Source of the DNA: Chitinophagales bacterium
GTDB taxonomy: Bacteria; Bacteroidota; Bacteroidia; Chitinophagales; UBA10324
Reading direction: 5' to 3'
DNA: 64,000 nucleotides
NCBI GenBank assembly: GCA_019694975.1
Contig: JAIBAY010000009.1
Location: 62,001-126,000, forward strand
Shown: positions 9,612 to 19,258 of the stretch, piece by piece
Layout of the letters: each line of letters begins with the position of its first letter
Position numbering within the stretch: position 1 is the first letter of the stretch
Position numbers and translations under genes: made by a program
Notes under the pieces: model-generated
The model's database searches: none
What the model saw: only the letters and a program-made list of their open reading frames with translations
Told to the model about the DNA's origin: nothing

Positions 9612-10892
9612 CTATCGGTCGAAGGCACTGGCTTTGATATTAACCGATTGCCCGATGGTAACTCTTCTTGGTGCAAGCATATAGGTAATGCGGGAAGCGC
9701 CAAGGTTCATTGGATGAAATTGTCCAAAGCTGAAAGAGCCGCCATAGCAGCCCACATCATTACGGGTCACATCCAGGTCATAGAAGGCAGAATCACCATA
9801 ACCGGCATTAATTGCATCGGCGCCTGCAAGTAGCGATCCATTGTCGGCATCAAAGAAACTTGCTGCATTTGTATTCAGGTTGTTGGTTCCGTCGTTGGCC
9901 AAACCGGTCAGTCCGCCTGTGGTGCTTTTGATATAATTGTAACTCATGGCATTGAAGGAAGAAGTGGTTCCCCAGTAAATGCCGCCGTAACCACTGCTGA
10001 GCGTGGACATAATCAGGTTATTGAATACGTCGTTGTAGCTGTTACTGTAGAGGCTGTATTCATAGATGGCCATCCACATATACCCTGCGGAATACAAGGT
10101 ATTGTTCACCACTGTATTTCTTCCTGCGAGGGAAGGCTTATTGGTGTAGATGAAAATGCAGCCGCTATAGCCATTGGTGTTGCCGCATTTGATGTAATTA
10201 TTGGCGATATAATGAAACTGCGTGGTTGATTCCCAGTAGATACCGGCATTGTAGCCATTCTGCGGGCAGGTGATGATGTGGTTGCCGATTATCAGGATGC
10301 TGTCATTGGTGCTTACGGCATCACTGGTAACATAAATATTGTGTGTGCTGGTGACCGTTTGATTTTGTATGTAACAACCGATTACCTTTCCGTAACGGAA
10401 TTGTATCACACCGTTTTTCAAGGAGTCACTCGAAGCATTCAGGTCGTAGTAATGCGAACTATAGAAATTGATGATACCATTATCCAGCCGGCAGCCGAGA
10501 ATATTCACCTTTGTTTTTCCGCCGGCATTGGCCTGCGAGATGGAAGAGATATTCCCGTTCTGCAGGTTCATGCCGATAATGGTTACCACACCATTCGCCG
10601 GCATCGAAGCACCATCCACGTTGACGGCGCCATTCACGCCAAAGTATTTTCCTTCCACGGCACAGAGTAACTGAATGTTTTTGTTGATCACGATATTCTC
10701 TGTGTACGGAGATCCGCCGCTTTTGGGATAAATAAGAATGCGGTCACCGGCCGATGCTGCCGTAAGAGCCGCATTGATGGTGGGAAATGCACCGCCTTGT
10801 CCGCCGTCCGCTACAATACGATCAGTAGCGCGTGCAAATGGTGCTGCTGCTATTATGGCCAATAGCGCGATCAGAAGCTTCATGTTTTTCAT
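9612..10892 (-). CDS. Secreted right-handed beta-helix protein, paralogue 2
   Basis: 426 residues. Signal peptide MKNMKLLIALLAIIAAAPFARA is followed by 'DRIVADGGQGGAFPTINAAL' and 'AGDRILIYP', the same opening as the downstream paralogue. Central rungs include 'IANNYIKCG', 'VVNNTLYSAG' and 'VFNNLIMS', typical of a parallel beta-helix. The C-terminal block (FHPMNLGASRITYMLAPRRV...) matches that of paralogue 1, so the pair arose by tandem duplication and has since diverged strongly. It is the first gene of the apparent three-gene operon, and a good promoter candidate lies just upstream. Enzymatic activity is not supported by anything visible. Confidence 0.8.
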   Translation of the reverse strand: MKNMKLLIALLAIIAAAPFARATDRIVADGGQGGAFPTINAALTAASAGDRILIYPKSGGSPYTENIVINKNIQLLCAVEGKYFGVNGAVNVDGASMPANGVVTIIGMNLQNGNISSISQANAGGKTKVNILGCRLDNGIINFYSSHYYDLNASSDSLKNGVIQFRYGKVIGCYIQNQTVTSTHNIYVTSDAVSTNDSILIIGNHIITCPQNGYNAGIYWESTTQFHYIANNYIKCGNTNGYSGCIFIYTNKPSLAGRNTVVNNTLYSAGYMWMAIYEYSLYSNSYNDVFNNLIMSTLSSGYGGIYWGTTSSFNAMSYNYIKSTTGGLTGLANDGTNNLNTNAASFFDADNGSLLAGADAINAGYGDSAFYDLDVTRNDVGCYGGSFSFGQFHPMNLGASRITYMLAPRRVTIGQSVNIKASAFDR

Positions 10893-10924
10893 GTTGTTTT
10901 TATTTGTATGAGAGGGAAGAAAAC

Positions 10925-10956
10925 CAAATGTAGCAAGTTTGGATTCACTTATTCAA
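10925..10956 (-). promoter_or_regulatory. Bacteroidota-type promoter of the beta-helix/adhesin operon
   Basis: On the minus strand TACATTTG (10932-10925) matches the -7 box TAnnTTTG. A TTG (10956-10954) lies 21 bp upstream, in the -33 range. The ATG at 10892 is 32 bp further on. The match is by eye against the Bacteroides sigma-AB consensus. Confidence 0.5.
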
Positions 10957-11198
10957 TGATGGTAAGAAAAATTTTAATAATGATTGACCCTATCACCATG
11001 CTGCCGGATAATACATATGTAAGCAAAATACTATTTATCAGGGAATGACTTATTTACCTGGCTTCAGTCAGTTGGTGCACAACATATGTATTTAAAGACG
11101 TTACCGGTCAATGTTTTGAACATATGATGTTGCTGCCTATATTTAATCAACGCTAAGGGCAATCTGCTATAACGATAATTTTCAATGATGAATCATTG

Positions 11199-12416
11199 CT
11201 AAATGCCTTCCAATGCCTGTTCCAGGTCATTGATAATGTCCGCTGCATCTTCCAGTCCAACCGACAAGCGTACTAACCCGTCGGTGATACCATATTGCTC
11301 GCGAACCGTTTTGGCTACACCAACATGGCTCATGGAAGCAGGATGCTGAATGATGGTATCTACCGTACCAAGCGAAACAGCGAGTTGACAAAGCCTGATG
11401 CTTTGCATGAGTTTTTTTCCGGCTTCGAGTCCGTCTTTTAATTCGAAACTAAGCATGCCGCTGAAATCACGCATTTGTTTTCTGGCTACTAAATGATCAC
11501 GGTGTGAGGCCAGGCCGGCATAATTTACTCTGGCGATTTTACGGTGTGCCTGAAGGAATGCTGCAACCTTACCGGCATTCCCGCAATGCCGCTGCATGCG
11601 TATTTCCAGTGTCTTCACTCCCTGTAGTAAGAGCCAGGCATCAAATGCATTGCTGTTGGATCCTAACAGCTTCCGGTAGTCGAAGACGGATTTATCTATG
11701 GCAGCATTTTCCGGGTAGAGGAGCATCCCGCTGATGGAATTACCATGGCCATTCATATATTTTGTTGTAGAATGCACCACGAAGTCAACACCAAACCGAA
11801 ACGGCTGTTGCAGATAAGGCGATGCAAATGTGTTGTCCACTGCAACATTCAACTTCCTGCTTTTGGCAATTGCTGTTAATGCTTCAATATCATAGCAATC
11901 GATGGTAGGGTTGGAAGGCGTTTCGATGTACAGCAATTTAATCTTTGGATCCTGCTTCACCATTTCTTCCACTCGCTGCAGGTTCTTTAAATCCATCAGC
12001 ACGGGCACTATGCCTTGTTGTGCCAGTATTTTGTTGAGCAGCTCTGCTGTGCCGCCATAGAGGTTTTCCTGTGCGAGCACTTTGTCACCCATCTTCAGAA
12101 ACGACATGAACAGGGTGCTGATCGCACCCATACCGGAACTGAACATCCGGGCCGTCAGTTTTAGTGACGTGTCGTCTGCATGTCGGATGCCGCAGGCTTC
12201 AAGCGCTGCAACCTTATTTTCAGCCAGTTCAATGGTGGGATTGCTCCAGCGGGAATAGATAAATCCTTTCTGCTCTCCTGAAAATACTTCCATCAACGCT
12301 TCAGGATCATCGTATGAAAACGTGGTGCTGGCGATGATGGGTTCCATATGCGGCTGAGCATGCTGGAAATTTGCAGGCGCGTTGCGCACGCAGATTGATC
12401 CGAAATGAAGGTCCAT
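11199..12416 (-). CDS. PLP-dependent Cys/Met-metabolism enzyme (cystathionine gamma-synthase / methionine gamma-lyase family)
   Basis: Cytosolic fold-type I PLP enzyme of the Cys_Met_Meta_PP family. From the preferred ATG at 12416 (MDLHFGSICVR) it has 405 residues, the normal size. The open frame extends 13 codons upstream, but that extension has no family similarity. Landmarks: 'YSRWSNPTIE' near the N-terminus, 'ENLYGGTAELL' in the cofactor region, 'IETPSNPTID', 'VDNTFASPYLQ', and the cofactor lysine in 'HSTTKYMNGHG'. Family members make or split cystathionine, or release methanethiol from methionine. The sequence alone does not separate synthase from lyase. It stands alone, divergent from the DinB-like gene. 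Confidence 0.85.
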   Translation of the reverse strand: MDLHFGSICVRNAPANFQHAQPHMEPIIASTTFSYDDPEALMEVFSGEQKGFIYSRWSNPTIELAENKVAALEACGIRHADDTSLKLTARMFSSGMGAISTLFMSFLKMGDKVLAQENLYGGTAELLNKILAQQGIVPVLMDLKNLQRVEEMVKQDPKIKLLYIETPSNPTIDCYDIEALTAIAKSRKLNVAVDNTFASPYLQQPFRFGVDFVVHSTTKYMNGHGNSISGMLLYPENAAIDKSVFDYRKLLGSNSNAFDAWLLLQGVKTLEIRMQRHCGNAGKVAAFLQAHRKIARVNYAGLASHRDHLVARKQMRDFSGMLSFELKDGLEAGKKLMQSIRLCQLAVSLGTVDTIIQHPASMSHVGVAKTVREQYGITDGLVRLSVGLEDAADIINDLEQALEGI

Positions 12417-12602
12417 AACTTTTTTTACGAAGGTATGGAAAGAGCAACAAGTCAATGCTTTGTGGTAATTGCATGCTTGTGTTTTCTGCCGAAAGAACTG
12501 CAGTCATGTTTAAAGATTGCTGTATCCGGTGTATCATCGGTATTTCTGATTCAGGTTTTTACATCGTTTATTTGTGTTTTCAGCAAATAAAAATTTTCAT
12601 CC

Positions 12603-13118
12603 ATGAAAGAAATGATACGCAACTATGTGGCTTTCAATACCTGGGCGAATGAAAGAATCAGCGGTGAAATAATAACACTGACAGATGAACAGTTGCTGCA
12701 GGAAATGAAGAGCAGCTTCAAAAATATCAGCGAAACAATGCAGCATATCTGGAACGCACAGAATATCTGGCTGGAAAGGCTGAAAGGTAATTCGCCGGCA
12801 CAATGGCCCGCTGTGGCATTTGATGGAACAAAGGAAGCGCTGAAAGCCGGTTTGATGGCTTCATCTCATGCACTGGAAGAAAGAGCAGCTGATTACGGCA
12901 AAAAACAACTGCGGGAGGAAATCAGCTATAAAACATTAAACGGTACCGAAGGCAGGTCGTCCGTTTACAAGATCCTGATGCATGTTGTTAACCATGGCAC
13001 CTATCACCGTGGGCAGCTGGTAACCATGTTGAGGCAAGCCGGTAAAACAGAAATTCTGTCTACCGACCTGATTGCTTTTTTCTGGCAACAGGACAAGCAG
13101 ACTGCACATAAAAAGTAA
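12603..13118 (+). CDS. DinB-like four-helix metalloprotein
   Basis: 171 residues of the DinB/YfiT-like helical bundle family. The N-terminus 'IRNYVAFNTWANERI' is the usual first helix. Candidate metal ligands are the histidine in 'MQHIWNAQ' and the pair in 'VNHGTYHRGQL', giving the three-histidine pattern of the family. Members often act as metal-dependent thiol transferases or hydrolases, but most, like this one, have no assigned substrate. The start is the ATG next to 'CATCC' with no clear ribosome-binding site, as usual here. It is divergent from the PLP-enzyme gene. Confidence 0.8.
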   Translation: MKEMIRNYVAFNTWANERISGEIITLTDEQLLQEMKSSFKNISETMQHIWNAQNIWLERLKGNSPAQWPAVAFDGTKEALKAGLMASSHALEERAADYGKKQLREEISYKTLNGTEGRSSVYKILMHVVNHGTYHRGQLVTMLRQAGKTEILSTDLIAFFWQQDKQTAHKK

Positions 13119-13130
13119 CTGCCATAAATG

Positions 13131-13150
13131 CCGCTGCCGGATTTTATGGC
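13131..13150. terminator. Possible hairpin between convergent genes
   Basis: GCCATAAA (13131-13138) and TTTATGGC (13143-13150) form an 8-bp inverted repeat between the ends of the DinB-like and lipoprotein genes, which converge here. There is no strong T-run, so a terminator role is tentative. Confidence 0.35.
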
Positions 13151-13202
13151 TGTTATTGTACAAATCATGCAAACTTGAAGCTGATGTGTTGAAGGTGTTG
13201 CT

Positions 13203-13709
13203 TTATTTCAGCGGTGTAAACTTCATATAATTCACGGAATCGAGCTGCAGCACCATCGTATCATTATTGAACTTCACTTTCACGGATGAAGTCTGGTTTT
13301 CGATTACGGTAAAAAGCATACCGAGCTTATCATCATAAGACCATAATCCTTTGCGCGGGCCGTCATTTTCAGTGGCGATAAAATTTCCGTCTTGCTGGAA
13401 TTCCCAGGTATTTTTCTTCATGGCAGAGTCGCGGCTTGACTGGAATGCTGAGAGTTGTTTGCCGATCTGATCAATCTGCTCATTATAAACTTTGAGCTTG
13501 GCAGTATCCGTGGTACGCGCAGCACTGTCTTTCAATGACTGCATTTGTTTCTCCCCGTATTCCTGTTGTTGTATATAGTATTGAATGTGCATTTCGTCAA
13601 TCTTCCATTTACCAAGGATCTGATTCTTTAACCCGGCTGAATTACAAGCGGTAAAAACAAGAGCAATGCTCAAAAAGGGAATGAGCATTGTAACAGGGAA
13701 TTTTTTCAT
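13203..13709 (-). CDS. Lipocalin-like lipoprotein
   Basis: From the ATG at 13709 the product has 168 residues and starts MKKFPVTMLIPFLSIALVFT with a lipobox ending in Cys (FTAC), so it is a lipoprotein. A longer frame upstream would add 26 residues before the signal peptide and is unlikely. After a Gln/Lys-rich helical stretch (QQQEYGEKQMQSLKDSAA) comes a strand pattern 'WEFQQDGNFIA...GLWSYDD', resembling the lipocalin-like domains common in Bacteroidota lipoproteins. Function is unknown. It follows ftcD on the same strand with 122 bp between. Confidence 0.7.
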   Translation of the reverse strand: MKKFPVTMLIPFLSIALVFTACNSAGLKNQILGKWKIDEMHIQYYIQQQEYGEKQMQSLKDSAARTTDTAKLKVYNEQIDQIGKQLSAFQSSRDSAMKKNTWEFQQDGNFIATENDGPRKGLWSYDDKLGMLFTVIENQTSSVKVKFNNDTMVLQLDSVNYMKFTPLK

Positions 13710-13831
13710 GAGTTGGTTGAATTTTTTTTCAAGTCGGCAAAGGTAGTTGAAAATGCGGCTTTTGCAAAGGAAGATCAATAGCTTCATCTTGTCTCACTTA
13801 TCACGTGCTGCAAGGTTATCTTCCTGCCATG

Positions 13832-15490
13832 TTAATTGACTATTCTATCCTCCACCATGCTGAATATTTCCTTTTCCTTTATCACAGCTTTATTTTTTAA
13901 TTCATCCGCCCGCTTTAAGAAGGCTGCTTTCATGGCTTCATCTTTCAGTCCCGTAGCATTCACCTTCACATTCAGGTAAGCGCCCAGTATAGCGCTGCGC
14001 ACTGCCAGTGCACCTACACCGGCATCCGTTACAGAATTGGGGTTGCCGGTTTTTACCATGGCTTCAATAACTTCAAAAGCATCAGATGAACACTGCATCA
14101 CGCGCAATGGAACTTCAATAGCATTTTTTGTGGCATCCTGGATGGCTGCGCTGCGAAGCTTTTTTTCCTCATCCGTGTTTTTTGCCAGTGCAAAACTTTC
14201 CATGATACGGTTGAAAGCGGCGGTATCTTCATCCACCAATCTCAACAATTCGTCTTTTATCAACTGACCTTTCTCTGCATAACCTGAAAATGTTTCCCAG
14301 CGCTCATCAAACCCTTTTTTATGGGAGGAGAGATTGGCGACCATACTAGCCAGGGAGATGCCCAATGAACCCATATAAGCTGCCACGGAACCACCGCCCG
14401 GTGCAGGTGACTCGCTTGCCGTTTCATTGGCAAACGCGCGCAGGTTCATGTTGACCAGCCTGCTTTGCTGATCATCACGCAACAGGTACTCAATAATTTT
14501 TTTATGCGGATCGAAAGGCGCGAGTTCATCCAGGCCCAATGATTTCACGGCAATGTGTATCAATTCTTCTTCCGCAACACCGGCGCTGCGCTTTTGTTTT
14601 TTCAGAAAATATTTTCCTGCATCCAGCATTGCCTTTAATGGAATCAATCCAACCAGTTCTGATCCTGTTACACGCATTCCTCTTGCAGCTGCACTTTTCA
14701 CGCATTCATCAAAAGCAATATGCAGTGGTGTGATGTTGATGTTGGTGAGATTGATACTGACCTGTGCAATGCCATATTCTTTGATAAACCAGCCAATCGC
14801 TTTCACGGCTTTTAAGGTTCCAGGCTGAACGACCTCTTCACCTTTTTCATTTTTTACTTTTCGGCCTGCTTCGCGCACATCAAACGCAATTGCATTCGCA
14901 CGGCGAACAGAAGTGGTGTTCAGATTCACATTATAAGCCACTAAGAAATCACGGGCGCCAATTACTGTTGCACCTGATTTCACCGGCAATTCATCCGGAC
15001 CAAAATCAGGTTTCCATTCTGCTGTTTTGATTTTTTTGAAGAAGCCTTCGTATTCGCCCGCGCGAATCACAGAAAGATTTTTTCGTGCAGGATTGTCTTG
15101 CGCAGCTTCGTATAAATACACAGGAATGCCGGTTTCATTGCCAACACGTGCGCCTAATTTTTTCGCATATTCAGCTGTTTCTTCCATCGAGATATTGGCA
15201 ATAGGAATCAACGGACAAACATCCGTAGCGCCCATTCTCGGATGCTCCCCTGTATGTTTGCTCATGTCAATTAATTCACCGGCTTTTTTTATGGCAAGAA
15301 AGGCGGCTTCTATAACGGCATCAGGCGTGCCCACAAAAGTTACCACCGTTCTGTTGGTTGCTTTTCCCGGATCAACATCGAGGAGGCGGACACCCGCTAC
15401 ACTTTCGATCTCATCAGTGATCAGTTTAATGATGGATAAGTCTTGTCCTTCGCTGAAGTTCGGTACACATTCAATGAGTTGTTGATTCAT
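13832..15490 (-). CDS. ftcD: Glutamate formimidoyltransferase / formiminotetrahydrofolate cyclodeaminase fusion
   Basis: 552 residues from the ATG at 15490 (MNQQLIECVPNFSEGQ). The open frame extends 35 codons further, but homology starts at the internal ATG. Residues ~1-300 are the formiminotransferase: 'VPNFSEG' and the catalytic-histidine region 'DMSKHTGEHPRMGATDV'. Residues ~350-552 are the cyclodeaminase: 'FANETASESPAPGGGSVAAY', 'GNPNSVTDAGVGALA'. The bifunctional enzyme moves the formimino group of formiminoglutamate to tetrahydrofolate and then releases ammonia, the last step of one histidine-degradation route. The length is close to the mammalian fusion enzyme. hutI lies upstream on the same strand with a DoxX-like gene between. 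hutH and hutU are not in the window. Confidence 0.93.
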   Translation of the reverse strand: MNQQLIECVPNFSEGQDLSIIKLITDEIESVAGVRLLDVDPGKATNRTVVTFVGTPDAVIEAAFLAIKKAGELIDMSKHTGEHPRMGATDVCPLIPIANISMEETAEYAKKLGARVGNETGIPVYLYEAAQDNPARKNLSVIRAGEYEGFFKKIKTAEWKPDFGPDELPVKSGATVIGARDFLVAYNVNLNTTSVRRANAIAFDVREAGRKVKNEKGEEVVQPGTLKAVKAIGWFIKEYGIAQVSINLTNINITPLHIAFDECVKSAAARGMRVTGSELVGLIPLKAMLDAGKYFLKKQKRSAGVAEEELIHIAVKSLGLDELAPFDPHKKIIEYLLRDDQQSRLVNMNLRAFANETASESPAPGGGSVAAYMGSLGISLASMVANLSSHKKGFDERWETFSGYAEKGQLIKDELLRLVDEDTAAFNRIMESFALAKNTDEEKKLRSAAIQDATKNAIEVPLRVMQCSSDAFEVIEAMVKTGNPNSVTDAGVGALAVRSAILGAYLNVKVNATGLKDEAMKAAFLKRADELKNKAVIKEKEIFSMVEDRIVN

Positions 15491-15740
15491 GTTTGAGGAA
15501 AATTTTGCGACAAAAGTACTCCGTGATTTTGATGATTTTAAAATTTGTGAATTCGTAACCCGGAACTGCAGGAACAGGGTTATACCTGTATTCAAAATGG
15601 TAAGATCAAAGCAGGGTTTATTTATTGCTAATTCGTCAGGAGACTCACCTGTTGTTCGATGTCCGTGAAGAACCGGGTGTTTTATAGCCAGTGCTGCACA
15701 TTGATTTCAGGAAAACTTCCTGCGAAGCCGGAAGCAGCAG

Positions 15741-15860
15741 GAAGCTATCTCAAAATACCTGTAGCTATGCAGAACTTAATTCAGAATCTCATTTATGCGT
15801 TGACAGATGCCGAAATAAATTCGGCATGACCGCATGAAATACCTAATTTGAGATAGTTTC
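15741..15860. repeat. MITE-like intergenic element, copy 1
   Basis: Starts GAAGCTATCTCAAAA (15741) and ends TTTGAGATAGTTTC (15860): imperfect terminal inverted repeats of ~15 bp. Inside is the hairpin ATGCCGAA-ataaa-TTCGGCAT. The ends and the 'GCCG(A/G)AATAAAT' core match elements at 50223 and 54949. The rest of the 557-bp gap 15491-16047 shows no gene I can support. Confidence 0.75.
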
Positions 15861-16047
15861 TTAATAAAGTACTGATGAACCGCGTGGCTGACAAATCGGG
15901 AATTTTATATATTATCTACTTATCGCCGCTAGTTGATTCTGTGATTGTTTCCGTTTTATATTTCCGTAGATGCAGGGCTTGGAAAAATCAAGAGGGACGT
16001 GGTAATTTGACAACGGCACAATCGGACCCGGATGAACCGCAAATGCT

Positions 16048-16455
16048 TTATCCGAACTTCAGGACATATTTCCCTGCACCGGTGAACATCAAACCAAAGA
16101 ATACGACGCCAAGTTCTGCAGGGTGTGCCCAATTGTTAAAGGAGGTGCTGTCCTGCATGTTGGCTAAAACTGCGATCAGCATGGTGAACCACAACAGTAA
16201 AACAGCGGGCCGGAAAAAAAGTCCGGCTGCAAAAAGCAAAGCTCCAAGTGTTTCCGCGATTGCAGCACAAAAGCCCCAAAATACCGGCAGGAAGGTAATG
16301 CCGGTTACCTTCATATTATTCCCGAGATCCTGCCATATATCTGCGCCGCCGGTAATCTTCGGCCAGCCATATTGAAACATCGTGGCGCCAATCCCAATGC
16401 GGATGATCAGTAAACCGAGATCAGGATATGTTTTAGATAAAAAATTTTTCGGCAT
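16048..16455 (-). CDS. DoxX-family membrane protein
   Basis: 135 residues with four predicted membrane segments (about 13-30, 50-68, 75-93, 105-122). 'LGLLIIRIGIGATMFQYGWP' is the usual DoxX first-helix pattern with a small-residue-rich core, and 'ETLGALLFAAGLFFRPA' is the typical middle. DoxX-like proteins sit in the inner membrane; most are uncharacterised and some are linked to quinone or redox metabolism. It lies 37 bp after hutI on the same strand and probably shares its transcript. Why it sits between two histidine-degradation genes is unclear. Confidence 0.78.
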   Translation of the reverse strand: MPKNFLSKTYPDLGLLIIRIGIGATMFQYGWPKITGGADIWQDLGNNMKVTGITFLPVFWGFCAAIAETLGALLFAAGLFFRPAVLLLWFTMLIAVLANMQDSTSFNNWAHPAELGVVFFGLMFTGAGKYVLKFG

Positions 16456-16492
16456 CTGTGATTTAATCTTTTCAGGCTGTAGTAAATATTTT

Positions 16493-17734
16493 TTACGAAA
16501 TAATTACCTGCTCAATCACATCGTTTCCAAAACTGTATGGGATATTTGCAATGGAATTTACAGGTTTCGTGATGATAAGGTTTGCTTTTTTTCCAATGGT
16601 TATCGAACCGGTTTCATGACTCAATTCCATCGCAGCTGCACCATTTATAGTAGCAGCATTGATCGCTTCTTCAGGAGTCATCTTCATTTGAATGCACGCC
16701 AAGGAAATCACAAAACTCATTCTACCGGAAGGAGAGGAGCCCGGATTGTAGTCGGTAGCCAGTGTAACCGGCAAGCCGGCTTCAATCATCTGCCGTGCAG
16801 GAGGATATTGCATACGCAGAAAAAAGGCGGCAGAGGGAAGCATGGTTGGAATTGTATTCGATTTGCGGAGGCATTCAATTTCTTCATCGCCCATGCTTTC
16901 CAGGTGATCAACAGAAATTGCATTGTTCCGTACACCGGCCTGCACACCACCGGAAATTGCCAGTTGATTCGCGTGAATTTTTGGTTTCAATCCGTATTTC
17001 CATCCGGCCAGTAAAACGCGGTCCGTTTCTTCAGGGGTAAAAAACCCTTTATCGCAAAACACATCGCAATAATCTGCAAGCCCTTCATCTGCAATTTTGG
17101 GAAGCAGCTGTTCAATCAATAATTGCAAATAGCCTTCACGATTGGTTTTGAATTCAGCAGGAATGGCATGTGCCCCTAAAAAAGTGGCCTTCACAGGAAT
17201 AGGTGAAATTGTTTTTAATTGCTGAATCACGCGCAGCATTTTCAACTCACCATCATAACTCAATCCGTAGCCGCTTTTGATCTCTACGGCGCCGGTTCCC
17301 TGCTGCTTTATCTCTTCGATACGGCGCATCGCTTTTTCCAGCAGTAAATCTTCCGGCATTTTAAGCAGCTTCCTGGCAGAATTCAGGATGCCTCCGCCTT
17401 TCGCGGCAATTTCTTCATAGGTAAGCCCCTGGATCTTGTATAGAAATTCATTCTCGCGAGTATCAGCAAAAACAAGATGAGTATGCGAATCGCAGAAGCA
17501 GGGTAGTACGAGCCTGCCGCCTGCATCAATAGGTGCAGCACTGGATAAATCTTGTTCATTAACGGACTGCTGCATATGCTCCATCGCACCGAAAGCAGCA
17601 ATCCTGCCTTCGCGGATGAGCAGGTATGCATCTTCAACCGACGGAAGTTTCTTCAGTTCATTTCCGCTGACGTGCTGAACACCGGCGTCCCTGATTCCTG
17701 CCAGCGACTTAATATTTTTTATCAGTACATTCAT
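16493..17734 (-). CDS. hutI: Imidazolonepropionase
   Basis: 413 residues from the ATG at 17734; a GTG directly before it (17737) is a less likely start. Amidohydrolase-superfamily signatures: the metal-binding H-x-H in 'CDSHTHLVFADTRENEF', 'GAVEIKSGYGLSYDGELKML', 'TFLGAHAIP', 'DVFCDKGFFTPEE', 'ANQLAISGG' and 'ATDYNPGSSPS'. The enzyme hydrolyses 4-imidazolone-5-propanoate to N-formiminoglutamate in the cytosol, the substrate for the ftcD product encoded 1 kb downstream on the same strand. It is divergent from aroC across a 180-bp gap in which I see no clear promoter box. Confidence 0.93.
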   Translation of the reverse strand: MNVLIKNIKSLAGIRDAGVQHVSGNELKKLPSVEDAYLLIREGRIAAFGAMEHMQQSVNEQDLSSAAPIDAGGRLVLPCFCDSHTHLVFADTRENEFLYKIQGLTYEEIAAKGGGILNSARKLLKMPEDLLLEKAMRRIEEIKQQGTGAVEIKSGYGLSYDGELKMLRVIQQLKTISPIPVKATFLGAHAIPAEFKTNREGYLQLLIEQLLPKIADEGLADYCDVFCDKGFFTPEETDRVLLAGWKYGLKPKIHANQLAISGGVQAGVRNNAISVDHLESMGDEEIECLRKSNTIPTMLPSAAFFLRMQYPPARQMIEAGLPVTLATDYNPGSSPSGRMSFVISLACIQMKMTPEEAINAATINGAAAMELSHETGSITIGKKANLIITKPVNSIANIPYSFGNDVIEQVIIS

Positions 17735-17914
17735 CACCGGAATTTACGGGCGCGAAGATACTTTTTTCCGTTATTCGCACCATACAGGAAAGATGCCCGA
17801 ATTGATAAGAGCGGCAATTTAATTCATCATTAACTTCGTGAAGCGGGTTCATCCAGGCGGAAGAAATAATACGCAACAGCTTAAGAAGCTGTTTGATAAA
17901 AGGTTGATAAATTT

Positions 17915-19012
17915 ATGGCAGGAAATACAATAGGCACCATATTCCGGGTAACAACTTATGGTGAATCACATGGAACCGGCATCGGTGCAGTGATTGACGG
18001 ATGCCCGGCAGGATTGGAAATTTCAGTGGAGAAAATTCAGCACGACCTTGACCGGCGCAGGCCCGGGCAATCGTTCATCACCACGCAGCGCAAGGAAAGT
18101 GATATTGTTCAATTGTTGTCGGGCATTTTTGAGGGAAGAACAACCGGAACTCCCATCGCACTGTTTATTCCCAATGAAGATCAGCGATCTAAAGACTATG
18201 ATCATATTGAAGCGGCCTTTCGTCCGTCACATGCCGATTACACTTACCAGGTTAAATACGGACGGCGTGATCACCGCGGCGGAGGAAGATCATCAGCCAG
18301 AACCACGGCATCTGTTGTAGCTGCCGGAGCCATTGCAAAACAACTGGCCGCCCATGATAAAATACAGATAGCGGCATTCGTCACGCAAGTTGGAGCCATC
18401 AGGTTATCGCACGTTAATTTCAATGCAGTGAAAGACCTGGCAGCACTCGTTGCGGTAGCAGAAAATAACATTGTTCGTTGCCCGCATCAGCCAACCGCTG
18501 AAAATATGATTGAGCTGATTGACCAGGTAAGGCTGGAAGGTGATACGGTGGGTGGTGTGATTACCTGTGTCATCAAAAATTGTCCGGTCGGATTGGGTGA
18601 GCCCTTGTTTGATAAGCTGCAGGCCGATTTGGCAAAGGCGATGTTTTCTATCAACGCCGTGCATGGTTTTGAATATGGAAGCGGATTTGAAGGATCTTCC
18701 AAACTGGGTTCAGAGAATAATGATGCTTTTTTTTCAGACGGAGATACAATTTTAACCCGAACCAATTATTCCGGCGGCATACAAGGCGGCATTGCCAATG
18801 GTATGGATATATATTTCCGCGTTGCATTTAAACCTGTTGCTACTATCGTGAAAGCGCAGGAATCTGTGAATATGAAAGGTGAACCGGTTACGGTGAAAGG
18901 CCGTGGCCGGCATGATCCATGTGTTCTTCCGCGTGCAGTTCCTATAGTAGAAGCGATGGCAGCCATCATGGTGGCCGACCAATTGCTGAGAAACCGGTCG
19001 TCAAAGGTTTGA
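17915..19012 (+). CDS. aroC: Chorismate synthase
   Basis: 365 residues. The N-terminus '[20 protein letters not shown]', '[10 protein letters not shown]', '[18 protein letters not shown]', '[18 protein letters not shown]' (flavin and substrate region) and '[20 protein letters not shown]' are all classic chorismate synthase signatures. The enzyme converts EPSP to chorismate with reduced FMN, the last step of the shikimate pathway. Length is normal and the ATG sits right before the conserved AGNTIG. It is followed by a 246-bp gap and then a T9SS cargo gene, so it appears monocistronic. Confidence 0.95.
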   Translation: MAGNTIGTIFRVTTYGESHGTGIGAVIDGCPAGLEISVEKIQHDLDRRRPGQSFITTQRKESDIVQLLSGIFEGRTTGTPIALFIPNEDQRSKDYDHIEAAFRPSHADYTYQVKYGRRDHRGGGRSSARTTASVVAAGAIAKQLAAHDKIQIAAFVTQVGAIRLSHVNFNAVKDLAALVAVAENNIVRCPHQPTAENMIELIDQVRLEGDTVGGVITCVIKNCPVGLGEPLFDKLQADLAKAMFSINAVHGFEYGSGFEGSSKLGSENNDAFFSDGDTILTRTNYSGGIQGGIANGMDIYFRVAFKPVATIVKAQESVNMKGEPVTVKGRGRHDPCVLPRAVPIVEAMAAIMVADQLLRNRSSKV

Positions 19013-19258
19013 GCGATAGAATAATTGTTTATTCCTTCAATGTGCCATAGCAGCAGGAAATGCGTTGCTGTTTTTCAAAATCAAATCACAGTTCCAGAAT
19101 GGTTTGTGATAAATAGTGGATACTATCGGTTGACAAATATTACAATGTTGTAAATGCTGATGTATCACACAAAATAAACGTCCTCAATATTAATACCGGG
19201 TTATCCATTCTATTATGCCTTTTGCCTAATTTTCCACTTTCAATCAAATGCCAGCCAG

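Noticed and set aside
15875-16375. Plus-strand 166-codon frame
   Set aside because: Mostly antisense to the DoxX-like gene, which has clear membrane helices and family motifs.
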